Source of the DNA: Pegea sp. RAD2-039
Taxonomy: Eukaryota; Chordata; Thaliacea; Salpida; Salpidae
Reading direction: 5' to 3'
Length of the DNA: 64,000 nt
NCBI GenBank assembly: GCA_034620365.1
Contig: JAQGEQ010000270.1
Location: 186,001-250,000, forward strand
Shown here: piece after piece, positions 1-13,065 of the stretch
How positions within the stretch are numbered: the stretch's first letter is position 1
How the letters are laid out: each line of letters opens with the position of its first letter
Translations under genes and position numbers: made by a program
The notes under the pieces: generated by a model
What the model was told of the DNA's origin: nothing
Database searches by the model: none
Seen by the model: only the letters and a program-made list of their open reading frames with translations

Positions 1-771
1 AACTTTTTCTTTTAATCTCCAACGATTTGTCAAATTGCATTTACACGAACTCAACTATTTGAACTTTACTCTTTTCTACAAAATTGTTTTTAATTTTCTG
101 AAACTTTTTATCAAACATATTTGTTTATTCAAAACTTTTGTAAACCTACCAACAGATTTTTTGCCTTCAAATACCAACAAATCTTTCGAAATCGGTCTGA
201 TGGATTTAATCTTCATCATGATTAAATGCTTATAAGTTTTTATTAGATCAAATTTAAAGATAATCTTTATTATTAGATAATTTGTAGCTCAACAAGTTTG
301 TTGCTAAATAAGATTTTTGATTCCTTCTTTTGATTTACTTTTAAATGATTTCTCAAGTATCTGCAATTTCAGCTGAATACAAAAAAAAAACGAATAAATA
401 AAGCAGCAACCACATTACAAACCCCTTGCATTCCTTTCTTCAACATCTCTAACCTCGCTTATCTTCAACATTCTTCTACTTTTTTCTGACATTTTTCATC
501 TTAATTAATTTTTTGTTGTTACTTGTCGGCGATTTAATTATCAAAAGTCAGTTGGTATCTGATAAAAGCACACTTGTTGCAACCACTCGCTCGATCGCTT
601 CAAACTTTTGTTTGTTTTTCTCTGACGCGTTTCTCTATTTCTTTTCAAAATATTTTCGAATATGCACAGAATTCCAGCGAGTGACGCGAAGCCCTCAGCT
701 TTTCCATCTCTCAAATCGATTTTCAAACTCACACCATCTATCATCTACTTTTAACTTTTCTCTTTTTTCAG
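1..771. other. Intron of the EXT1-like gene (gene-free)
   Basis: This stretch is AT-rich and ends in a polypyrimidine tract and CAG acceptor at 769-771, directly before the first visible EXT1-like exon. I see no exon in it. The short ORFs at 35-235 and 513-839 have no family signature. I read it as the 3' part of an intron; the upstream EXT1 exons lie outside the window. Confidence 0.6.
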
Positions 772-2450
772 ATTGTTATTGTGTGGCATTGCATGAAGCC
801 ACCTCCAGCACAATCGCGTCTTCTAGAACTCGTTGCTAAGGACAATATCCGAAACATACAGATCATTATCATTAATGATAATCCTAAGAAGATGAGCCGG
901 AGATTCTACCCATTTGCACAGATCAAGCATGATGCAATCTTACATCTAGATGATGATGCGATGTTATGTGATCAAGAGGTTAGTCATCAACTTTCTCATC
1001 TTTTTTTTTACCTTCAATTTTTTCTTCATTTTTCAAAATGTCGACTTTCGCGCCTCAAACTCCATTTGTTCGAATATTTTTCTCTGAAAGTTGAAATAAA
1101 ACCCGATTATTTAGCTTCCATCAGACCTGTCCAGACACTAAAGTTCTTACTTGGCTACGCTTCGTTGCTTTCTTACATGTGGTTTCTCTTTACTGTGCAA
1201 AAAACTTTAAAGTTGAAATTTACAAAGTTTGATGAAAAAAGGAAAATTTTATCCATTCAACTTGTCACAAAACTCCTCATCATCATCATCATCAAATCTT
1301 ATTAATTATTTCATATTTTCGAAACCAAGTTAAACATTTTTTTTTAATTAAACATTTAAACTTTTCAAACTTTTTTTTCTGATTTGCAACACTTTTCAAA
1401 TGATCATTTTGAAAATGTCTTCTGATCCCTCCCTCCCTCTCTCTACTTCATATTTATTTGTTTGTTTCGAAATTTATTCACACAAAATTGATTTGGTGGA
1501 AAAACTCGAAACTTCAGCACTTGTCAAAATGTCATCCACCTCTAAATCACCTTGTCCCACAATCACAATACTTCTGACCCAGCTAACATCTGGTCCACAT
1601 CCTCATCAGCAATCAGTTAACTATCACTGACTATTTGATACGCCAGATTGACTTCGCTTTCGAAGTGTGGCGGACTTTTCCAGATCGCATTGTTGGTTTT
1701 CCGGCACGTAATCATTTATGGGATGAGAGGAAGTCACGTTGGGCTTATACGTCCAAGTGGTCCAATTGGTACAGCATAGTCCTGACCGGAGCCGCTTTCG
1801 CCCACAGGTCAGTTGTGATACAAAAACTCATCAAATTTCATCACATTTTCTCATGATGACGTCATCGCATCTTCTTATGACGTCATCATCTTCGAGTCTT
1901 TACCAACCTCTCTATTTACTAATTGATTTTTGTTCGTAGGTACTATTCGCATTTATATACCGAGTGGCTTCCAATTGAAGCTAAAAACTTGGTTGATTCT
2001 TTAAGTAATTGTGAAGATCTACTCATGAACATGCTGGTCTCTCACGTGACCAGGCTTCCACCAATCAAAGGTGACTTTTCACTTTCATCTAAATATCATC
2101 ACAATCAAGCATCTACATCTCTCATCAATCTTCTATTTCAGTGACGCAACGAAAGCAGTATAAAGATAGTTCGGCTGCTACTAAGTTCTCCTTAGAAGAT
2201 GGAGGGGTGGTCCCTCAGTGGTCGAATCCACAGCACTTTTCGGAAAGACAGCGTTGTATGACCAGGTAACATCTCAACCATCAACTAGTCATCATCATTA
2301 CAACCTCGTTGTTTCAGTTTTGTTGATTTGTTTGGATATATGCCATTAAAGTGGTCGCAAACCAGGTTCGATCCGACCTTTTTCAAAGACAATGTCTCTG
2401 TGAAGCGCAAGCGATACCCCAAAATTGAAACCTGTTCCATCAACGATTGA
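772..2450 (+). CDS. EXT1: Exostosin-1-like heparan sulfate glycosyltransferase, C-terminal part
   Basis: EXT1 with EXT2 forms the Golgi type II membrane polymerase that adds alternating GlcA and GlcNAc to heparan sulfate. Only the C-terminal 251 residues are here: exons 772-978, 1647-1807, 1940-2070, 2142-2265 and 2318-2450, in phase at every junction. They cover most of the GT64 (GlcNAc-transferase) domain. Visible marks are the acidic metal/UDP-sugar motif [66 protein letters not shown] and the [22 protein letters not shown] tail. The tail and the KVTQRKQYK segment resemble EXT1 more than EXT2 or the EXTL proteins. The reading frame is intact. The N-terminal exostosin (GlcA-transferase) domain, membrane anchor and start codon lie left of the window. 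The other possibility is an EXTL paralogue, which I think less likely. Confidence 0.9.
1857..1885. promoter_or_regulatory. Two CRE-like TGACGTCA palindromes in an EXT1 intron
   Basis: Two perfect TGACGTCA octamers lie at 1857-1864 and 1878-1885, 21 bp apart, inside the 132-nt intron 1808-1939. TGACGTCA is the consensus CREB/ATF site. A regulatory role is inference only. Confidence 0.3.
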
Positions 2451-5400
2451 ATCAGCGATTAGATCTAAAGATGCGGAGGAGACATTTGAAGGAAAAGATG
2501 AAGAAAACGCTTCTTGTACTAAAATATAATCGCTGTTTTACATGCTGGTGATGTGAGGTACTTCACATCGATAACTGCTGATGACCAAGCTGATGCCATG
2601 TCACCACACAACTTTCATCTCTAATTCCAGGTGCTTTTGATCGTTTTTGTCCAATTTTTATCTCGAATGTTTCTTAAAATGCCTGATCAATTGATCGAAG
2701 TTTAACTTATTTGAATAATTTGTTTGTTTTTCTTATCGTTTCATGAAAAGTTTATATGAAAGAAGAAGAAGAAGACTTCTTTTCAAAAATAACTTTTCAA
2801 CTTCTATTTGTCTTATTCAACTTTATTATGTGAGATGGCGAAGGTAACTTCCCATCAAATTATTGTTGTTCGTTTCACTATAACAATTTTGCATACAAGA
2901 ATATGCTTCTATTTGCTTGTTTGCTTTTTACCGTTTCCAACAAATGAAACATAATCAGCATATCCAAAACACAAACATATACTTTCCCGTTTGTCTACAA
3001 CTCTTTCATCGATCTCAATCACCTAAAACATTACGAACTTACTGTTTCAACCTTACCTCTTTCACATCATATTTCTACCATGCTAGTAATCACCACCCGG
3101 CCACTAACCAGTTTGCTGTAAGTTCGCCTGTCTACAGATTTACTTTTTAGTTTGAAGAAAGAACAAAATTTGGATCTCTTTTCTCTGTATTTTGTTCTTT
3201 TTGTTACTTTGTGTCCTCGTCATCTAGAACCTTCTTTTACCTGTTTATGTTTTTCCTCCAATTTCTTTTGAGAATAAGCAAGGTATAAAAAATCCGCCAA
3301 TCCATCTGTCAACCTCTCTTTCTTTTCATCAATTAATTCAGCAACCAGCCAATCAAAAGCTTGGATTACTGCAATTAGGTTATTGTGTTTTTCTGTTCAG
3401 TGTTCAACAAGTAAAAATGTTCAACACTTGAATGTTTGTGATCTAATTTGTTCAATTTTGTTTTCTTATTCATGAATTTAGCAAATAAAACTTGATATCC
3501 TTCAAAACGTCTTCATTTGATTTCATATCTTGCTAAAATATGAGATGAAGTCTTAGAGAGGTTAGCTAAAAGTTCATTTCTTTGTTAGCTTCGTATTTTG
3601 CTGAATAGGATTAAATTTGTTTGATTCAAAACAAGTGATCTTATTGGAAGTAATGAAGAAAGAGGTGGGTGCAAACTGGTAATTTGGTTGGCATTTTTAT
3701 GTGAGATAATTATATCATAATAACATATCATCAATGCTGTACAGATAAAAAGTTAGCAGCTTTTTTTTTCTCCACTATTTCAACTATTTCGTGTTATTTT
3801 AATTATTAAGTTTTTATTTGGGTAATTTCTGAGTTAGTACTTCATTTTATACTGTCTGTTCAGACTTGCAAATATTTTTAATATCTGTTTTCACCTTGGC
3901 ACATTCTTACAAGCAACATTTTTTTCTCTTCAAACTTTTTAACTCGATTCAATTAGCTTAAGATGAAACTTTTTCAAGTTGAACAAAAAATTTTTAAGTT
4001 ATGAAGATCTAATTTGAGTTATTTGTCAGCAGACTAACCTAACTTCATATAAAAACATCAATTATTGAAATCTAATTTTGGTCATCAAATTTAGTTTAAA
4101 TGTGAATTTAATCATCTTCATGTTTGCTTTAAATTCTAAAAATATGTTTTATTGGCATTACTAGCAAAACCAATACATTCTTGTACAGAATTTCTGACGA
4201 AAGGATTATATTTGAAAATATTAATTGAGTAAAAATAATTTGTAAGAAAGTGAAAACTTTATCACTCTAAAGTAATTCAAAATTAATCTGTTTTTTGAAA
4301 TTTTAAACTTAAACAATAAAAGTTAATTATCTTTAAAAAACATTTTGATTTAATTATTTGATACTTAATGGTTTGTTTTTTCTGTTTCGAGCTTTTTTAA
4401 GGAACTATTTTCAAAACTAGCTTGTAATCAATTAGCTAATATTTTAACTAGATCAATATTTGTTAAGAGAATTAGTTTTTACTTTTTATTGGTCTTAACA
4501 ACATAGCCATTAGAATGTAAACAGCAGTTAAAATATTAAAAATATACAAATTTCAGTTAAATGTTTTTCTGCAAATAAAACAGTTCTACTTGTTACGATT
4601 AAATTTGCATTTACTTACCGAAAATAGATATTTTATAAAACCTAACAACGATATGTAACGTTAATACATTAATAAAATAAATAATTGGATTATTATCAAA
4701 TATTGTTCACACTTTAGCTTTTGTTTCTTAATTTGATTTGTTAAATAACACTTAGAACTTTCTTAATAATTTTATCCTTTCATTGTTTCATTACATCTTT
4801 TCATATCCAACTAATAAATCATATTTAATTCTGACTAAACTATTTTAGTCAAAGAAAGATTAATGTTTTAAAGGTAGATACGTGATAATATCAGTTGTTT
4901 CAATGATTGAATATTCCACAAAGGATTGTTTCAGAACAAATAATAACGACTTATTCTGTTTATTTATTTGAAATTAAAGTTTACTGTAACAAACAGTACT
5001 TGATTAATAATTAATTTCATGCATACTTAAAAACAACTTAATATTTGTTAGTGTATATCAATAACAACAGTTTCAACATTTCCTCAAATTAAAAACCCAT
5101 TTAAAAATCCTTAGGAATCCCAGATTCTTTTCACTGATCTTGAAAAATTGCTTCATAGAAGCAATAAGAAGAAATTCCTCTAGGCTACCCATCAGCAAGC
5201 AAAGACGTGTCTTTATATCTTACAGGTAGAACGCAACAAAGTCTTAGTAAGAATCTTTGCTCATAATTTATTTTATAAAATTCTTAAAAATTGATGTATT
5301 AGTTTACTGATAAAAAAATAATATCACTTTTTTAACTCAATGTACAAAATTCATCTAAAATTACAGCCAGGAAACCAGACATAGAATAGTTGGAGAATTA

Positions 5401-8400
5401 TTTTTTTCTGACTGATATGACAAGCTTGGCTAAATTTAAATATCATACGAAAAATTTAATTTAAAATTTGTAATAAATGATATAAGCATAACAATCTTAA
5501 ATTTGATTTGACTTTTAATAAAATCAATATTTGAAATAATGGTGAAGCACATCAATTGATAATATCATGTGTTTTTTCGTGATCATTTGTGCAACTTATA
5601 TTTGTTCAACATAAGTATCAAATCTAAGAAATTGATTATATGCCATTTAAAACTTAAGAATAGTGTTTTATTCTACTGAGTTACCATCAAATAAATAAAA
5701 TCTCTTGATAACTAAGTTAATTTACAGTATCTTTGCTAGTATTATAATACCCTTATAATATCCGTTATCTACTTTTTTTATTTCAAAAAAAGGTTTAAAA
5801 ATGTTTTAAAGGTAGGTTTACAGCCTGCATGCTGCTGTAAATTTAATTTTTTTCACTAAAATTATAAGTTTCTTCTAATATTATTTGGCAATAATTCAAA
5901 ATTTAATTTTAATTATTAAATAACTAAAACAATATCTTATCGAATAATCAAGAAAATCTTTACATGGATTTAGCCAACAGAACCTGGATGTAATATTAAA
6001 TTCTTAAATAAAATTCATAATTTAAAAAAATCAATTTTCTAATGAAGTGTAGAAATAAATTTTTCACCAGTTGTAAATATTTCCAGTAAAATATGCTGCC
6101 TCTGTCACTATAAATCATATAAATTCAATGACATCAGCTAATTTCAAACAACAGCTTTTAAAAAATTTATGAGATTTTAGCTAGTTATATCCTAACAAAA
6201 AACTTTTAGTTTTCAAACAGTTGTATATTTAAAAGAACTTTTTTATATACTTTAAAAATGTTTTAAGTAATGTTGCTTTTTATTAGTAACTCATAACATA
6301 AAAAATGTAATCTAATTTCAACTTTTTCACCATCGTCTTTTTAAGTGTTTTACGGTTAAAATATAAAAAAATTTTAACAATTTCTTATACTCTAAGGTGG
6401 TATTTTACAAAACTGTTTTTAATTAAAAAAATCAAATACTTCTTACTTGTATTGCTAACTGTAGTAATTTTGTTATTTTAAAAGAATTGGTCAATTTATT
6501 TTATAGTTGTCACAAATTTGACATCTTATTAAAGCTTTATTAGAATAATACTTGATAATAATTGCATAAATTTGAGCAATTCAAAACAAAGTTGATTTTA
6601 ATTGACTTATTATTGTGGAAATTATAATAAAAAAATGAATTAATCTTTTGAAAAGGGTAATAAACAAAATAACAAACACAGAATAAATAAAATAAACATA
6701 GAAATAATTTTAATACAACAATAAATATATGAACTTTATTTTTTTGAGTTTATAATAAATCTGCAATGAATTCAAAGCAATAATTTATATTTTGTAAAAA
6801 ATTGGATAAAATATTCCATTTAAAAATATATTTAGTTGAAAAAATAAAAAAAACATGATGACTTCATTATTTTATTTTTAAAGAAAACTTGTAATGCTTA
6901 ACACAAAGTTTTATACTACTTGTTTAAAATCATAATTGCATTTTAATGGCCAACGATAACCATTTTAATTGTCTAAAAATGAAGACAGTTGTATTTTTGA
7001 AACTATGAAACAACTATTTAAGCCGTTTAATGCCTTATTCACAAGTTAACTATGACATCTTATTAATAATAAACTTCATTTTAAAAGTGGTATTCAGTTT
7101 GACAATAAATTATTATTTTTCAATTTCTTTTTAAGAGTTGAATTTATCTGCCTTATGTTTAGTTTTTCAAATATAAACATTAGAATAATATTTAGATAAT
7201 CAATAAAAAAGTTGTTTTAAAACAAGTTTCATTCAATGTTTGTTGCGATTCTTTTAACAAAAAAAATTATATGATTGTTTTTCACGAGTACTAAGAAGTT
7301 ATAAGAAATATTTTCTACTTCAATCAATAATTGTTCATTTAAGTGTAACATTAGTAAAGCAAAAATTCAGTTTACCACTTTAAAATCACTAAAATTGTTA
7401 TATTCAGCTTAAAAGGCATTTAAGACAAGTGCTAAGTACAAAAAAAGTTGTCAAATTGTTTCACCTCTAAGTAAATAAATGATAAAACTTAGTAATAAAG
7501 CGGCTTTTAGTTGGAGTGAAAAATAGTTGAACATTTCTTTAATAGTAACTTTCAAAAAATATAGCAAAAAAATTTAAAGTAAAATGTTCACAAAAACCCT
7601 TTTTTCATTTTTTAAGAAGTTATAAAAAGATTTTGTTGGAAAAGTATAATCAATCTATAAAATAATAAATTATTTAGTAGGTCAATCACTTATAAATTGT
7701 AAAAGCAAATTTTCATTTGAAACTCAATTTAATTAGAATAAAAATATTTTTCCAATAATTTTAACTGTTAAACTGACATTTACGGGCTATGACCACGTAT
7801 AGGAAGCAATATTGGATTAAACATTAATTAATTGCTTTCTCTGTTCAACTGTGTGCCAAGTAAAAGAATACAAGATTAACTATTCGTAACAAGTAAACTT
7901 TATAGTGAAATTATCTTTCAGGATAAAATCAAGTTTTCTTTAAACTATCCAAGTATACCACAAACAACTTAGGCTTTTTTAAAATTATCACGCATTAATC
8001 TTAAAATAAACAAAACGGTTTTTAATGCTAAAGTTCGTTTCAAAAATATTTCATTGTTAATTGATAGCAACTTTATTTTGAAAGCATAGGGTTAAAGATT
8101 TAGAATGAGCAAATAAGATGAAATTAAAGAAAGTAAACAAATAAATTTGTTTAATTAAGCCTTAACATCAAATTAGCTGTGCTGTTGTTGAAAAAATAAT
8201 TAAAATGTTGTTTGTGAATATAAAACATTAATCTAGAGATGATTAAACAACAATTTGATTTTGTTTTAAAAGGGAAATTAGACGAAAAACATTTCTTAAT
8301 TCAAACAGAAAACTAATGATTAAAATTAAATTGAATAACAATTATTTGTAGCAAGTTTACATGAGATATCAAAAACGTCATTTCAAACTATTTTTCTGTT

Positions 8401-9479
8401 TAATCATATTTACAAAACAAAATCTTTAAAATTGTTTCGCTATTTTCTTTCAGTTTCTGCGAATGATATTTTAAAACAAGGAAAGTTTAAATAGTAGTTT
8501 CACAAAATCTTTTATTAATTTATGACATTAAGCATACATGTAAGTTATTAAGTGACACATACTGTTGGCTACTAATTGTTAGAATGATTGAAAGGGTGAT
8601 TAACCAAAAGAATATCTAAAATTCTCTAATCACAGACAAAGAAAAACGTTATTGATCAGTTTACATTTTGTAAGAGAAGTTTGTCTTATATAATATTTAC
8701 TTCTTATCAAGTACTGAAATACTTACTCTAGACAATTTTTCTTTTCAACTTTTCCTGATTCACATTAATATTGATAGCTTAAATTTTCTTAAATTATAAG
8801 AATAACTTTCTAAAAAGTAACAAATAAACATTCTACAAGAAAAATAAAGCTTGATTTAAACAAATTTATCTAAAACTATGCAAAAGTTTATAATTTTGTT
8901 AAAATATTGTAACAAACAAAACTTTTTTTGATTAATTACTGCAATAAGTTATAAAATTATAATAATTAATGGCTAATTCATTATTTTATTAAATGGAAAT
9001 AACTTCATACAAAAATCTAAACAAATTTAAGTATGATTGATTTTCATTAAAGTATATTACAAGTAATGTGAAAAGGTTTTACTTCAAAATATTTTTATTT
9101 ATTAAAAAATTTATTATTAACTTGAATTTAACAAAATAAATTTTTAGACGAAGCAACTTAAATGAAGAGATTTGCAAGGTATACTTTGCAAGTTTCAAAT
9201 TTTTACAGATTTTTGGTGTAATATAGTTTAACTTATAAATTAATTCTAAGTAAGAAATAAGTAAAATAATAAATTTGTTTGTTTGACTTGGAGAAGAAAA
9301 TTTGAACGTTTTCTGTGTTAAAAGCTTTATTTTTCAAGTTGGTAATATTTCTATTGTAATATTTTAATAACTTAATTTTTTGCTTAATTTTCAATTATTT
9401 TGTTAGAAAACTATAGTATGATATCTCTAATTGCTTAAAGGGTTAGAATTTTACATCAAAATTTACAAACAGTCAACAA
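2451..9479. other. Gene-poor AT-rich region, EXT1 3' UTR at left
   Basis: The first part should hold the EXT1 3' UTR. An AATAAA lies at 3484-3489, over 1 kb after the stop, and is the first clear one. A TATA-like GGTATAAAA with nearby CCAAT words lies near 3281-3350, without a coding exon after it. From about 3.7 to 9.48 kb I see only AT-rich sequence with no ORF, splice pattern, RNA gene or transposon that I can support. Confidence 0.5.
3484..3489 (+). terminator. Possible EXT1 polyadenylation signal (AATAAA)
   Basis: This AATAAA is about 1.03 kb after the EXT1 stop codon. The spacing is long and the assignment is tentative, because AATAAA is common by chance in this base composition. Confidence 0.25.
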
Positions 9480-9770
9480 TTTTCGATAAAAAGAGTACCA
9501 AATCAAAGAAAGACAAAAACATCAGTTTTTACCTCCAAAAAGACCCGGAGAATGACAGGTGAAAATTGATTTATAATTTATAGCGCCATTCAAGTATAAT
9601 TATTAGATTTTATTTTATGAATTTATGTCAAGTGATTTTTGTTAGAGCCAAGACATTTTCACAAGCCTGATAAACGATTTATTACTGTGAAAGATGCCAA
9701 GTATAAAAAATACTCATCTATACACATAATATTTGCCGCTTGCAGAATATAGCTCCTACGAATATGTAAG
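9480..9770 (+). pseudogene. Coding-like fragments, possibly the 5' part of a decayed gene
   Basis: Two stretches look like old exons: one ending at a GT donor after 9558 (PENDR or RRMTG depending on frame) and one from an AG acceptor near 9643. The second reads EPRHFHKPDKRFITVKDAKY until a stop near 9766. The frame RRMT-E-PRHF is continuous across the implied intron. The product is not recognised. I group it with the kinase remnant downstream only by position and strand; it could be an unrelated remnant or chance. Confidence 0.25.
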
Positions 9771-10239
9771 TTTAATTACTCGTTCAGAAAAACATATTTT
9801 AGATTTTTAAGATAAGCTTTTTAAAATCACATCATAAAAATTCCTAAATTCCTATTGATTGATATCAAGAAATAGTCTGAGATGTTTCAGATTATTTTAA
9901 AAAATCTAAATCTACGAAGCGATGTTCATGCAAATTACTTATTGTGTCGTATTGCTTTGCTGCCAAGTGCTGGTGTCGTCTCTGCGTAAGGCGAAGAAGA
10001 CTCTTACCGTAAACCGCTTATAAGCAAAATCATAATTGTGGCTTCCTATTGCTCGGGGCTGATGAAGGTATGTGTTGGCTCATCTATTGCTATAGACTTC
10101 ATTTGAGGTGGAATTTGAGAAATTCGGTCAACATACTCTCTAAGTTTTAAACAAACGATTCAGTCAAAGAAAATGCAATCTTAAAGATTGGATAATTTCC
10201 AAATTTATAAAATTATCAAGTGATTACTTTTTATATCTG

Positions 10240-10470
10240 AGCTGCTGGAAAGTTTTGCTGCAAAAAGAAACGTTTTTGCGACTGATTCCCAAACAAAGCT
10301 GGTAAAATTTGAAAGGAAAAGAAGTTCTGTTAAAAGTGATATCATTCAACAATAGTTTTGTTCAAAAAACAACAAATAGGTACTGCTTACCACAAGAATT
10401 CAAGGCGTCTGATGGAGTAATCCGAAATGTTCATATATACAAGAAAATGTGGGTTTGATAAATGTTTTTA
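10240..10470 (+). pseudogene. Unidentified coding-like fragments between exon remnants
   Basis: An open stretch (SELLESFAAKRNVFATDSQ) runs to a TAG near 10360, and a second one (EFKASDGVIRNVHIYKKMW) runs to a TGA near 10459. Both have higher GC and more protein-like composition than their surroundings. Neither matches a family I know. They may be parts of the same degenerating gene as the kinase remnant that follows. Confidence 0.2.
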
Positions 10471-10645
10471 TGCTGCAAATTGCAGATCAGTTTTAGCAAA
10501 AGCGTCCACATCATATAGTAAGCAGCCGGTATTTTTATAATTTAAACATTTATCCATCACTATGAAATGTATAAAACTATAAAGGAGTATTTGTCTCTTC
10601 AACTATAAATTTTTTATAATTATTGTAAAAGATATTAATTTTACA

Positions 10646-10915
10646 GATTATGATGAAGATGGTATTCCAAGGCGTTTATCAAAAAGAAATTCCTCATAGA
10701 AATTTGAAGTTATCAAATATTCTCAACTTTTTCAAAACTTGTGAAAATTCTTGACTTTGGTCTGGCAAGGTTTGGTATGGTTTCATATTTTTGGTCGGAT
10801 TTACTGTAACAAGCTGTTTTTATTTTAGTGTAACCGATCTTGTTATCAAGTTATAAAAAGTACAGTTATGTAATCAATATTCGGTGAGTTGGATATATAA
10901 TGAATAAACTGTGAT
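10646..10915 (+). pseudogene. Decayed MAP-kinase domain (unprocessed pseudogene)
   Basis: The fragment reads IPHRNLKLSNIL, then after a one-base frameshift near 10735 reads ILDFGLAR. It continues past a GTATGG..TTTTAG intron-like segment (about 10777-10828) into PILLSSYKKYSYVINIR, a stop, VGYIM. This parallels the MAPK kinase order HRDLKPSN, DFGLAR, APEILL..Y, IDIWSVGCI. Damage includes the catalytic Asp of HRD changed to Asn, loss of the activation-loop TxY and WYR segment, a TGA replacing the Ser of WSVG, and the frameshift. The retained intron argues for a duplicated rather than retrotransposed copy. The exact MAPK subfamily (ERK, p38 or MAPK15) cannot be told. Confidence 0.6.
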
Positions 10916-12654
10916 CTAAAAAACCAATATTGTTGGTAACAATATTTAATATAGTTTTTAGAACTCTGTTGATAGTAGTGTTTAAAAACTTTTGTTTTTA
11001 GATTACAAGTCTTAGATAACTAAAATCTAAAACTTAAAAAGAAGTGATAACTGAAGCTTATGTTTCTATAGCACCCGCAATTTGGTTTGAAATAGAACAA
11101 CCTCCCACCTACAAAACATTGATTCATCTTGAACTTTTTGAAAGCTATTTAGCGAAAAAAGTTCAATGTTTTGTTGATGGTATCATTTCACTAATGATCA
11201 TAATCTTGTTAAAAATAAGTTCAGGCAAAGAATCACTATGAAAAAATGTTTTGTTCACCGGTAGTCTTAAAACTGTTTAAAAGAAGCGCTTTCTGAAGTA
11301 AAGCTTTGAATGCGCAGTAATTTACTTGATAAACAATTAATTGACTTTCTTTGAAATCTTTTTATAGTTGAAGAATAAACCAACACATTTAACATTCATT
11401 TTTCTCTATTACATTATAGCAAAATTGTTCAAAAAATTAAGTCGTAGGGTTCATTTGTTAAAAAAATACTCTGGCTTCATATTGCACCATTAATTATTTT
11501 AAGGCTATTTTAATTCTTAAGATTTATTTAAAAAGAAGTTTAAATTAACTTTTCGCAACAAATCTGTCAACAAAAAACCTGCAAAAACTATTGTTGTTTC
11601 ATAGACGTCTTGGTACTTCATTTAAAAACTAATAATTCTTGTCAAAATTGTATCTCGAATAAAAGAGTTAGTAATCATTTCAAGCAAATTTGTTTTGATA
11701 TCTATTATAATCATATATATAATAATAATGATTAGTATACAATCAGGAATAATACCTGAACAAATTAAAGAGTTTAAATTTAAAAGATATTGGGAACAGC
11801 GTACATACTTTGCAAAGTTTTGATTCTTAAGTAAATTTGAAACATTTTCAAACTTCTTTCAAACAATGTTGCTAATTTTTACTGTCTAATGTTATCTACG
11901 ACCTATGTATTGCATTTCAGTAAAACTTATACTACCATGAAAATTTTTCCATCTGTAACTTTTTGGTTTATAATAATTGTTTGTGACGCGCTCTGTAATC
12001 ACTTTATTTACGTAAGCTTGTGAACCTTCGTGATCACTAGCAAATAACCTCTCTAATTTCTGAGAAACAGATAAATCGACTATTTGAAAATAATAATAAT
12101 GGCCTACTTTAGCCGAGTACGGCTATGCTGAGTATATTTTATTATTAATCACAGATAGAATGATTTCTTTGCTATGCTACAAAATGTCTACTTTTAATAT
12201 TATGTTTCAGTTACAGATTTCTTAGTATTGGTAAACACCTTCCTTGTATTTTTTTTGTATTTTAACATAGAAATAAAAATGTTTACTTTAAGCTTTTTGA
12301 AAGAAATTTATTTTAAATTAAATTTTGTTCCAAGATTTTCTTTTTAATGAAATGATTTGGAATTTACTTTTTTTATTTATACATAAACATATTTCAATAA
12401 TGTTTATAAATAAATTGACTATGTCCTTCATATAAAGATATTTTGTTATTAAAACTTTTTTAAAGATTATTATTATTATATTAATCAAATAATAAGGCAA
12501 CAATTCTTATAAAATTTTTTTGCTAGTTTCATTAATGGGTTTTTATTTTATAATTTTTTTAAAATATTAAAAAACTTATAAAAAATGTCTTCAAATTTAG
12601 GTTACATGATAAAATTTGGATGATTTTAGTAATTATTGAGAAAACTATTGGGCG
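10916..12654. other. Gene-poor interval
   Basis: A 65-codon open stretch at 11044-11241 has no recognisable signature and no splice context, so I did not call it. Otherwise this is AT-rich sequence with no supported feature except the TATA-like word just before the 136-aa ORF. Confidence 0.4.
12577..12584 (+). promoter_or_regulatory. TATA-box-like element before the 136-aa ORF
   Basis: TATAAAAA lies 71 nt upstream of the ATG at 12655. A short upstream ORF starts right after it, at 12585, with a start region (ATGTCTTCAAATTTAGG) resembling the real one. In such AT-rich DNA a TATA match is weak evidence. Confidence 0.25.
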
Positions 12655-13065
12655 ATGTCTCAAAATTTTAGAAATTTAGGCAATGAATTAAAAGCTCAAG
12701 TAGAAAATATTCTTGATGAAATTATAAAGATTAAACAAGATATGTTTGATGGAATGAGATTTAGTCAATACAAAAAATATCAAGACTCTAATGAGAAGAT
12801 TGAGTTGGTACTTAAAAATGAGGCATTTGCTGAAATTCTCTCTAATATAGAAGCAATGCAATCTATCAATTCATATGCTGCCAATAAGCTTTGGATGGTT
12901 GTTAGTGTTTTAGAGGAAATTAGAAGTCCCGCTTTAGTTAAAATATATATTGAAAGTATTTCTGATGTCGATGAACTGGTAGATAATAATGGAAATTATT
13001 CCCGGTGTAGCGAGATTGAAAATATGATTAAAAATGCTCTTAAAATTATAAAATCAATGATTTGA
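12655..13065 (+). CDS. Intronless ORF for a 136-aa helical protein of unknown function
   Basis: I do not recognise this protein. It is the longest uninterrupted ORF in about 29 kb of otherwise stop-rich DNA on either side, so chance is unlikely. It has no signal peptide, membrane span or cysteine pattern (one Cys). The sequence is rich in Asn, Ile, Lys and Glu and looks all-helical, with heptad-like leucine and isoleucine spacing in residues 1-45 (NELKAQVENILDEIIKIKQD) and near the C terminus (CSEIENMIKNALKIIKSMI). The start is the first ATG of the frame. An AATAAA lies at 13191, 126 nt after the stop. Being single-exon among intron-rich genes, it could be a retrocopy, a gene captured from an AT-rich bacterium or mobile element, or a lineage-specific gene. 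The function is unknown. Confidence 0.5.
   Translation: MSQNFRNLGNELKAQVENILDEIIKIKQDMFDGMRFSQYKKYQDSNEKIELVLKNEAFAEILSNIEAMQSINSYAANKLWMVVSVLEEIRSPALVKIYIESISDVDELVDNNGNYSRCSEIENMIKNALKIIKSMI

Noticed and set aside
541..744. A 67-codon - strand ORF with plausible composition (DLRDGKAEGFASLAGILCIF)
   Set aside because: It lies in the EXT1 intron, has no splice context or family signature, and its upstream sequence offers no second exon.
11044..11241. A 65-codon ORF downstream of the kinase remnant
   Set aside because: I tried to align it to the MAPK C-lobe and could not; it lacks an ATG start and splice support.
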